DNA of 8,777 nt, from assembly GCA_937858165.1 (NCBI GenBank), contig CALLZA010000721.1:1-8777 (forward strand). Direction: 5' to 3'. A model generated the notes under the pieces. That model worked only from the letters and a program-made list of their open reading frames with translations, had not been told where the DNA came from and ran no database searches. The translations under genes were made by a program, and so were the position numbers. This DNA is from an uncultured Ardenticatenia bacterium. GTDB taxonomy: Bacteria; Chloroflexota; Anaerolineae; Promineifilales; Promineifilaceae. Each line of letters starts with the position of its first letter. The stretch's first letter is position 1. Below, in pieces: positions 1 through 4,513 of the stretch.

Positions 1-363
1 CGCCGCCCCCTCCCCGGCGGGGCGCCCTTTTTCTTCTCTTCCCCCGTCATCAGCGAAGTGGAGGCCGTTGCCGAGGCGGTGGCCAGCCTCCGCCAGGGGC
101 GCATCGTCGAGACGCTGGCCCCCCATGACCTGCGGCGGCGGTCGGTGCGGCGGGTGCGCGTGCGCCTGCGCGAACCGCTGCCGGAGGGGGCGCTGGTCGG
201 CGTGCTGAACACCACCGACATCCAGCGCGACGGCGCGAACCTGACGGTCGCCGTCGAGGGGGAGATGGACGCGCTCATCAAAGCGCTGGCCGGGTTTAGC
301 GTGGTCGATCTGGAGACGGAGCGGCCAACGCTGGAAGAGGTCTTTCTGACGCATTACCATTGA
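1..363 (+). CDS. ABC transporter ATP-binding protein, C-terminal fragment (5' end cut by window)
   Basis: Frame 1 is open from base 1 to the TGA at 361-363, giving 120 residues of a protein whose N-terminal part (Walker A, Q-loop, signature, Walker B) lies outside the window. Residues 10-37 (FFFSSPVISEVEAVAE..., then LRQGRIVE) align by eye with the H-loop segment of drug- or polymer-exporting ABC ATPases, normally [LF]SSH[VI]xSEVE. The rest, ending PTLEEVFLTHYH, is the typical DUF4162 C-terminal tail. It would energise export through the membrane permease encoded 92 bp downstream on the same strand. The catalytic H-loop His appears as Pro (CCC at 43-45), most simply an A-to-C sequencing error for CAC, since the first 48 bases contain no A. 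Family assignment is confident; the exact sequence of the first ~50 bases is not. Confidence 0.88.
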   Translation, partial: RRPLPGGAPFFFSSPVISEVEAVAEAVASLRQGRIVETLAPHDLRRRSVRRVRVRLREPLPEGALVGVLNTTDIQRDGANLTVAVEGEMDALIKALAGFSVVDLETERPTLEEVFLTHYH

Positions 364-367
364 GGGG

Positions 368-433
368 CTAGGGGCCAGGTTCCAGGGGCCAGGGAAGAGC
401 GCTCTTCCCTGGCCCCTGGAACCTGGCCCCTGG
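368..433. repeat. Heptad-built perfect palindrome between ABC ATPase and permease genes
   Basis: Bases 370-400 and 401-431 are exact reverse complements (31-bp arms, no spacer; centre GAAGAGCGCTCTTC at 394-407). Each arm is a run of 7-bp units: CCAGGTT, CCAGGGG, CCAGGGA at 375-395, and TCCCTGG, CCCCTGG, AACCTGG, CCCCTGG at 406-433, with a degenerate CTAGGGG at 368-374. In the polycistronic RNA it would form a very stable hairpin between the ATPase stop and the permease ribosome binding site. It has no following T-run, so it does not look like an intrinsic terminator. mRNA stabilisation or partial attenuation is possible but inferred. It resembles the palindrome at 4009-4058 in design. Confidence 0.93.
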
Positions 434-455
434 AAACTTTCCTGTAGGAGGAAGC

Positions 456-1289
456 ATGCAAGGCTTTCTGACGGAGTTCAGCCACACATTGCGCCGGTTG
501 CGGGGGCAGATCATCGGCTGGGGCATCGGCCTGGCCCTCTACGGCTTGCTGATGGGGCTGCTGTTCGACACCATCCAGACCATCGTCGGCCTGGAAGAGA
601 TGATGGCCAGCTACCCGCCGGCACTGATGGCCTTCTTCGGCGACATGATGACCATGAACACGCCCCAGGGCTACTTTGGCGTCTACTACAGCAGCTACAT
701 GCCGCTCATCATCGGCATCTTCATCTGCTCGGCCGCCGCCGGGCTGCTGGCGGGGGACGAGGAGCGCGGCACGCTCGACCTGGCGCTGTCCCACCCCGTC
801 AGCCGCACGGCCATGTTTTGGGGGCGCTGGGCCGGGCTGAGCGTCGCCACGGGGCTGATCCTGCTGCTGGCCTGGTTCGGCTGGGCGGTGACGCTGCCGT
901 TCACCAGCTTCGACATTTCGGCCGTCAACCTGCTGCTGGGCTATTGGCCCATAGGGGCGCTGCTGGCCTTCTTCGGCGCGCTGGCCCTGCTGTTCAGCAT
1001 GCTACTGCCCTCGGCGCGGCTGGCAGCCATGAGCGCCGGAGCGCTGCTGGTGGCCAACTGGCTGCTGGTCGGGCTGGCGGCGCTGAACGACAACCTGCAA
1101 CTCGCCCTCGACCTGACGCCGTGGGCGCTGTTCCAGGGGGGCGATGCGCTCGTTGATCTGAATTGGGGGCCGATGCTGGCGCTAAAGGGCATCGCCGTGG
1201 CCCTGGCCGCTGCCGCCTGGCTGCTCTTCCTGCGCCGCGACATTCGCGTCGGCGGTGAGCGGAGTTGGTCGCTCGGCCGCGCCTCGTAG
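456..1289 (+). CDS. ABC-2 type transporter permease
   Basis: A 277-residue integral membrane protein, the likely channel partner of the upstream ABC ATPase in an export system of unknown substrate. Six hydrophobic segments can be read at about residues 19-40, 80-99, 125-148, 157-183, 190-211 and 241-259. The cytoplasmic stretch DEERGTLDLALSHPVSR (101-117) between segments 2 and 3 is the hallmark EERGTLELLLSxPVSR-like motif of ABC-2 family permeases, which contacts the ATPase. The ATG at 456 follows a strong AGGAGG at 446-451. It lies 92 bp after the ATPase stop with a large palindrome between, so the two genes are presumably one operon. Its end faces the DUF6176 gene, 38 bp away. The cargo cannot be told from sequence. 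Confidence 0.9.
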   Translation: MQGFLTEFSHTLRRLRGQIIGWGIGLALYGLLMGLLFDTIQTIVGLEEMMASYPPALMAFFGDMMTMNTPQGYFGVYYSSYMPLIIGIFICSAAAGLLAGDEERGTLDLALSHPVSRTAMFWGRWAGLSVATGLILLLAWFGWAVTLPFTSFDISAVNLLLGYWPIGALLAFFGALALLFSMLLPSARLAAMSAGALLVANWLLVGLAALNDNLQLALDLTPWALFQGGDALVDLNWGPMLALKGIAVALAAAAWLLFLRRDIRVGGERSWSLGRAS

Positions 1290-1310
1290 GGCAATTCTCC
1301 AGAATCGCCC
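1289..1310. terminator. Possible bidirectional stem-loop between convergent genes
   Basis: GGGCAATTC (1289-1297) pairs with GAATCGCCC (1302-1310) around a TCCA loop, with one A/C mismatch. It lies at the stop of the permease gene and in the 38-bp gap before the end of the DUF6176 gene, where a terminator is expected. There is no clear T-tract on either side, so the role is weakly supported. Confidence 0.3.
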
Positions 1311-1327
1311 CCTTCGCTCCCTGCGTT

Positions 1328-1741
1328 TCAGCTTGCGGGTTTCCGGTGAATGATCTCCCGCCGCACGAAAGGTGCCGCGTCGGCCGCCGGGGCCGACCAG
1401 CCAAGCATGGCCGCCACCGCATCGGGCAGGATGATCACCTGCGCCTGGGCGTCGTGGGCGCCGTAGTCGTGGTCGATGCACTCTTCGTGGAAAGCGATGT
1501 GGTCGTGGTCGAGCGGATGGGGGGAGGTGTTGACATGCGCGCCGCCCTCGCCCTGGATGGAGAACCAGTAGAGGAACTCGTCGTCGCCGCTGATCTCGCG
1601 AAAGATGACCTCGACGTGCATCTCCTCGCGGATGAGCGTCTCCTTGACCTCGTCCATGCGAGCGTTGAGCATCGCCAGCCACTCATCCACCCGAGCCGAC
1701 TTGCCGGGTTTCACACGAACACGGGTCAATTCAACGAGCAT
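1328..1741 (-). CDS. DUF6176 family protein
   Basis: A 137-residue soluble protein. The N-terminal VELTRVRVKPGKSARVDEWL (3-22), the central EVIFRE...FLYWFSIQGEGG (44-67) and the HEECID segment (85-90) match my recollection of the DUF6176 family, whose biochemical role is unknown. The fold is plausibly a ferredoxin-like (ABM-type) barrel, which is inference. The start at 1741 is chosen because AAGGAGG (complement of 1747-1753) sits 5 bases upstream and the family begins at MxVELTR; the frame is open further upstream, but that part overlaps the hydrolase gene. It begins 13 bp after the hydrolase stop on the same strand, so the two are almost certainly co-transcribed. No signal peptide or membrane segment is present. 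His and acidic residues cluster at 69-94 (HVNTSPHPLDHDHIAFHEEC...DHD), but a metal-binding role would be speculation. Confidence 0.8.
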   Translation of the reverse strand: MLVELTRVRVKPGKSARVDEWLAMLNARMDEVKETLIREEMHVEVIFREISGDDEFLYWFSIQGEGGAHVNTSPHPLDHDHIAFHEECIDHDYGAHDAQAQVIILPDAVAAMLGWSAPAADAAPFVRREIIHRKPAS

Positions 1742-1746
1742 AGGTT

Positions 1747-1753
1747 CCTCCTT
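1747..1753 (-). promoter_or_regulatory. Ribosome binding site deciding the DUF6176 start
   Basis: On the minus strand this reads AAGGAGG, 5 bases before the ATG at 1741, inside the 13-bp gap after the hydrolase stop. It rules out the longer upstream reading of the frame. Confidence 0.8.
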
Positions 1754-1754
1754 A

Positions 1755-2237
1755 TCACTGCCGCAACGCCTCCAGCGACAGGCGCGGCGAAATCTCCAGC
1801 GTGAACTGCGTATAGCGGTCGTCATAGCCGGCGATGCCCCCCTCCAGCAGCACCGCCTGATACCCTCGCTCCTTGGCGCCGCGCAGCGTGGACAGCACGC
1901 ACCGCTCGGCGATGAAGCCGGCAATCAGGACCCGCCCAACTCGCTGCGAGCGCAGCAGGGCGTCGAGGCCGGTGTTCCAGAAAGCGTTCTCTGTCGTCTT
2001 GTTGAAGCGCACGTCGATGGGGCGGCAGTCGAAGCGGTCGTTGATGGCCCACGGCTGGCTGCCGGCCGGCTTGCGCTCGTCCGTGTGCTGGACGAAGATC
2101 GGCCCGCCGCCGGCGGCGCGGAAGTGGGCGATGGCGGCGTTGATGATCGGCGCGGCCGCTTCGAACGCCGCCAGATTGGGGTTCTCGGCGGTGAAGAAGT
2201 CGTTCTGGGCGTCGAGGATGATGAGGGCGGTGTTCAT
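1755..2237 (-). CDS. Cysteine hydrolase, isochorismatase-like family
   Basis: A 160-residue cytosolic protein of the isochorismatase-like cysteine hydrolase superfamily (nicotinamidases, N-carbamoyl-amide hydrolases, isochorismatases). The expected catalytic triad is visible: Asp9 in ALIILDAQNDFF, Lys80 in RFNKTTENAFWNTGL, and Cys113 in GFIAERCVLSTLRGAKERGY, followed by the usual Gly-Tyr. Members cleave amide or vinyl-ether bonds; the substrate here is not readable. The start at 2237 places the family's usual TALxxxDxQNDF at the N-terminus, although its ribosome site (GGAA, complement of 2244-2247) is weak. The frame continues upstream to 2315 without family similarity. DUF6176 follows after 13 bp and DUF1801 precedes by 96 bp, all on one strand. 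A GGTGCGACGCACC palindrome lies 10 bases before the start. Confidence 0.88.
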   Translation of the reverse strand: MNTALIILDAQNDFFTAENPNLAAFEAAAPIINAAIAHFRAAGGGPIFVQHTDERKPAGSQPWAINDRFDCRPIDVRFNKTTENAFWNTGLDALLRSQRVGRVLIAGFIAERCVLSTLRGAKERGYQAVLLEGGIAGYDDRYTQFTLEISPRLSLEALRQ

Positions 2238-2247
2238 AGATGTTCCG

Positions 2248-2335
2248 GGTGCGTCGCACCTTTTTATGTTGATTCGCTTAGGAAAGGTCGTCGCACTCGG
2301 GAAAGTGCGATGCACTCAGGCAAGTGCGACGCACT
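2248..2335. repeat. Cluster of GTGCGAYGCAC repeats upstream of the hydrolase gene
   Basis: Two adjacent 19-bp direct repeats, GCACTCGGGAAAGTGCGAT (2293-2311) and GCACTCAGGCAAGTGCGAC (2312-2330), are followed by a partial third copy (GCACT, 2331-2335) that runs into the stop codon of the DUF1801 gene. Each unit can fold as GCACT/AGTGC around a six-base loop. A related imperfect palindrome, GGTGCGTCGCACC, lies at 2248-2260 and is followed by T5 on the plus strand. The shared element is RGTGCGAYGCAYY. On the minus-strand mRNA the whole 88-bp cluster forms most of the leader between DUF1801 and the hydrolase, so it could shape translation or termination. That function is inferred. Confidence 0.8.
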
Positions 2336-2747
2336 AGCTGGTGGCTCGCATGTCTACGACGGACTGACGCACCAGCTCGCGCAGCGTTGCCTCGTCCACG
2401 TCCGACAGGCGCTTGACGTAGAGGCACGCCTTGCCGGTGGTGAACTTGCCCAGCCGGTCCATCAGCGCCCCGTAGCGGTCGAAGTCGGAGGTGATGTAGA
2501 GGGCCAGGTTGGCCTTGCGCGGCGAGAAGCCGATTAACGGCGCGTCGCCCTCGCGGCCGCTGGCGTACTTGTAGTGGTAGCTGCCGAAGCCGACGATGCT
2601 GTCGCCCCACATCACCGGCTCTTCGCCCGTCTCCTCGCGCATGATTTGCACCAGGCGGAAGGAATCGGCCCGCTTCTTCTCGTCGGGCACGGCGTTTAGG
2701 AACTCTTCAACGCTGGCGTCGTTGGCTTTGGTCTTGTTTTCGGCCAT
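2334..2747 (-). CDS. DUF1801 domain-containing protein
   Basis: A 137-residue soluble protein. The sequence VEEFLNAVPDEKKRADSFRL (13-32), EEPVMWGDSIVGFGSYHYKY (42-61), FSPRKANLALYI (74-85), LGKFTTGKACLYVKRL (99-114) and a C-terminal helix LRELVRQSV (122-130) follow the DUF1801 (YdhG-like) pattern over its full length. The family has a compact alpha/beta fold and no established activity. The start at 2747 is preferred to the in-frame ATG at 2792 because AAGGAG sits 8 bases before it, the family begins here, and the longer form would start on the promoter -10 box. It is the first gene of a leftward group with the hydrolase and DUF6176; the final TAG is inside a repeat copy. No signal peptide. 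Confidence 0.87.
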   Translation of the reverse strand: MAENKTKANDASVEEFLNAVPDEKKRADSFRLVQIMREETGEEPVMWGDSIVGFGSYHYKYASGREGDAPLIGFSPRKANLALYITSDFDRYGALMDRLGKFTTGKACLYVKRLSDVDEATLRELVRQSVVDMRATS

Positions 2748-2755
2748 GGGAGTCT

Positions 2756-2761
2756 CCTTAT
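2756..2761 (-). promoter_or_regulatory. Ribosome binding site deciding the DUF1801 start
   Basis: The minus strand reads AAGGAG here, 8 bases upstream of the ATG at 2747, supporting that start over the ATG at 2792. Confidence 0.75.
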
Positions 2762-2790
2762 AGATAGGGTCAGCGTCAATGAATGGGCGC

Positions 2791-2796
2791 ATTATA
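2791..2796 (-). promoter_or_regulatory. -10 box (TATAAT) for the DUF1801 gene
   Basis: The complement of ATTATA is a perfect TATAAT. Transcription would start near 2784, giving a leader of about 37 bases containing the ribosome site. No good -35 match is visible at 16-18 bp; that region lies in the left arm of the hairpin at 2808-2861, which may affect promoter activity. Confidence 0.5.
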
Positions 2797-2807
2797 GCAG
2801 AAGAGAG

Positions 2808-2861
2808 AAGCGCTCACGCGAAGAACGCCAAAAGCTAGTGGCGTTCTTGGCGTGAGCGCTT
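2808..2861. repeat. Large inverted repeat in the divergent promoter region
   Basis: Bases 2808-2829 and 2840-2861 form 22-bp arms with a single mismatch (G2820/G2849) around a 10-base loop AAAAGCTAGT. The arms contain GCGCTCACGC and GAAGAACGC; the latter 9-mer also occurs in the core of the palindrome at 4009-4058. It separates two outward-facing TATAAT boxes at 2791-2796 and 2891-2896. It could be an intergenic repeat element or a regulator-binding site; the sequence does not decide. Confidence 0.9.
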
Positions 2862-2866
2862 AAGCG

Positions 2867-2890
2867 TTCGTCATTCGTCATTCGTCATTC
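2867..2890 (+). repeat. TTCGTCA heptad array
   Basis: Three exact copies of TTCGTCA (2867-2873, 2874-2880, 2881-2887) plus TTC. The array abuts the TATAAT box of the next gene, and one unit contributes the only candidate -35 hexamer, so copy number would change promoter spacing. Confidence 0.95.
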
Positions 2891-2896
2891 TATAAT
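2868..2896 (+). promoter_or_regulatory. Promoter of the TIGR03032 gene, probably leaderless
   Basis: A perfect TATAAT lies at 2891-2896, with TCGTCA (4 of 6 matches to TTGACA) at 2868-2873 and a 17-bp spacer. The expected start site, 7 bases after the -10 box, is the A of the ATG at 2903. No Shine-Dalgarno sequence precedes that ATG, which fits a leaderless message. Confidence 0.55.
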
Positions 2897-2902
2897 CCGT
2901 CC

Positions 2903-4021
2903 ATGTCCGACGACGCCCCCATAACCGATCCGACTGCTGAAGCGTCCGCCGCCGCCAAGCCCGACCCCCTGCGCAGCGTCTACACCAACTCGTTGGGCGA
3001 AATTCTCAAGCAGACGGGCATCAGCCTGGCCGTCAGTACGTATCAGGCGGGCAAGGTCATCCTCGTCCGCTACGACCCTGACACGGAGACGGTCAACACC
3101 CACTTCCGCGCCTTCGCCAAGCCGATGGGTATCGCCGCCGACGCCGCGCGGCTGGCCATCGGCGGCACGAACACCGTCTGGTACTACCGCAACATGCCCG
3201 CCGTAGCCCGCAAGTTAGAGCCGGCCGACAAGCACGACGCCGCCTACCTGCCGCGCCGCGTCCATGTGACGGGCGACATCGACATCCACGAGATGGCCTG
3301 GGCGGCCGACGGCGATCTGTGGCTGGTCAACACCCGCTTCGGCTGCCTCTGCACGCTGGACGCCGACCACAGCTTCCACCCCCGCTGGCGTCCGCCCCAC
3401 CTGAGCGCCCTGTCGCCCGAAGACCGCTGCCACCTGAACGGGCTGGCCATGCTCGACGGGCGGCCGCAGTTCGTCACCCTGCTGGGCGAGACGGACACCC
3501 CCGGCGGCTGGCGCGAGAACAAGGCCAATGGCGGGTTGCTCATGGAAGTGCCCACCAACCGCGTGCTGCTGCGCGGGCTGTCGATGCCCCACTCGCCGCG
3601 CTGGTACAATAACCGGCTGTGGTTCCTGGAGTCGGGCCAGGGCACGCTGGCGCTGGCCGAGGCGCGGCGGGGGACGTGGCAAACCGTGGTTGCGCTGCCC
3701 GGCTTCACCCGCGGCTTGGACTTCTACGGCCCGCTGGCCTTCATCGGCCTCAGTCAGGTGCGCGAGAGCGCGACCTTCAGCGGCATCCCGCTGGTGGAGC
3801 GTCTGACGGAGCGGACGTGCGGCGTGTGGGTGGTGGACATCCGCGACGGCCGCACGCTGGGCTTCCTGCGCTTCGAGGAGGGGGTGCAGGAGATCTTCGC
3901 TGTCCAGGTCTTGCCCGCGCGCTTCCCGGAGATGCTGGAGTGGGGCGACGAGCGCCTGAAGCACAGCTACGTGTTGCCGGATGAGGCGCTGGCGGCCGTT
4001 CCCGAAGAAATTAGGAATTAG
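2903..4021 (+). CDS. TIGR03032 family protein (function unknown)
   Basis: A 372-residue protein resembling the TIGR03032 conserved family, recognised from YTNSLGEILKQTGISLAVSTYQAGKV (27-52), AKPMGIA (72-78), HVTGDIDIHEMAWA...LWLVNTRFGCLCTLD (121-153), CHLNGLAM (176-183), and GLSMPHSPRWYNNRLWFLESGQG (225-247). Family members look like beta-propeller-type proteins and some carry TPR domains; no enzymatic activity is established. No signal peptide is visible; the first 22 residues are an Ala/Pro/Asp-rich, likely disordered tail. The ATG has no ribosome site, but a TATAAT sits 6 bases before it. The last three residues (IRN) and the TAG stop are encoded by the heptad palindrome at 4009-4058, so the native C-terminus may have been altered when that element arrived. 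It is transcribed alone, convergent with the response regulator gene. Confidence 0.85.
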   Translation: MSDDAPITDPTAEASAAAKPDPLRSVYTNSLGEILKQTGISLAVSTYQAGKVILVRYDPDTETVNTHFRAFAKPMGIAADAARLAIGGTNTVWYYRNMPAVARKLEPADKHDAAYLPRRVHVTGDIDIHEMAWAADGDLWLVNTRFGCLCTLDADHSFHPRWRPPHLSALSPEDRCHLNGLAMLDGRPQFVTLLGETDTPGGWRENKANGGLLMEVPTNRVLLRGLSMPHSPRWYNNRLWFLESGQGTLALAEARRGTWQTVVALPGFTRGLDFYGPLAFIGLSQVRESATFSGIPLVERLTERTCGVWVVDIRDGRTLGFLRFEEGVQEIFAVQVLPARFPEMLEWGDERLKHSYVLPDEALAAVPEEIRN

Positions 4022-4058
4022 GAATGAAGAACGCGCTCTTCATTCCTAATTCCTAATT
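4009..4058. repeat. Heptad-built palindrome between convergent genes
   Basis: Bases 4009-4030 and 4037-4058 are exact 22-bp inverted repeats around the loop ACGCGC. The arms are AATTAGG, AATTAGG, AATGAAG (4009-4029) and CTTCATT, CCTAATT, CCTAATT (4038-4058). The core GAAGAACGCGCTCTTC parallels GAAGAGCGCTCTTC in the palindrome at 370-431. It provides the TAG stop of the TIGR03032 gene (4019-4021) and the last base of the TGA stop of the response regulator gene (4060-4058). It may act as a bidirectional terminator, though neither strand has a T-tract. Confidence 0.93.
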
Positions 4059-4450
4059 CACTTCCTCAAGTCCTCGCTAAGGTAGACCTCCCCCGCCAAC
4101 ACCCGCTCTACCCCTTCCATGATCGCCAGCGGCGACTCCTTGGTGATGTAGCCGCGCGCGCCGGCGGCGAGGGCTTGCGTGATGTAGATGGCCTCGCGGT
4201 GGGCGGAGAGGATGATGCACGGCAGCTCCGGCCAGGCGCGGCCGATGGCGGTGACGACCTCGACGCCGTTCATGCCCGGCAGCGCCATATCGATCAGGAC
4301 CACGTCGACGGTCAGCGACGGCAGCATGATCAGCGCCTCCTCGCCCGTGCGGGCCACGGCGGCCAGTTCCACGTTGGGATAGGTCCGCAACAGCCCGTTG
4401 ACGGCCTCGGCCACAAAGCGGTTGTCCTCAATGAGAAAGACGGCGATCAT
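4058..4450 (-). CDS. Response regulator, receiver domain only
   Basis: A 130-residue CheY-like receiver domain. Acidic residues Glu8-Asp9 (VFLIEDN), phosphoacceptor Asp54 (VVLIDMALPGMNG), Ser82 (CIILSAH) and Lys104 (GYITKES) are all in place, so it should accept phosphate from a kinase. The sequence style (AAGARGYITKES...AVLAGEVYLS-like end) is that of NarL/FixJ regulators, which normally continue into a LuxR-type DNA-binding domain. Here the protein stops right after GEVYLSEDLRK, at the palindrome 4009-4058, and lacks any output domain. It may signal through protein contacts or be a truncated regulator. AGGAGG (complement of 4457-4462) is 6 bases before the ATG at 4450. The histidine kinase gene lies 63 bp upstream on the same strand and is the likely partner. 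Confidence 0.92.
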   Translation of the reverse strand: MIAVFLIEDNRFVAEAVNGLLRTYPNVELAAVARTGEEALIMLPSLTVDVVLIDMALPGMNGVEVVTAIGRAWPELPCIILSAHREAIYITQALAAGARGYITKESPLAIMEGVERVLAGEVYLSEDLRK

Positions 4451-4513
4451 GGGGTGCCTCCTGTGATGTGTCCTGGCTACGATGTGAGGGGCGTGGGCCA
4501 GGAGTTGCCTGTC

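Noticed and set aside
370..431. Palindrome as an intrinsic terminator
   Set aside because: No T-run follows on either strand, and the permease with a strong ribosome site lies directly downstream in the same operon.
354..794. Open frame on the minus strand over the palindrome and permease start
   Set aside because: Low-complexity Gln/His/Ala-rich translation, antisense to a convincing permease with its own ribosome site; a shadow frame.
2748..2792. Longer DUF1801 start at 2792
   Set aside because: That ATG overlaps the TATAAT box, has no ribosome site, and the extra 15 residues are outside the family; the AAGGAG before 2747 decides.
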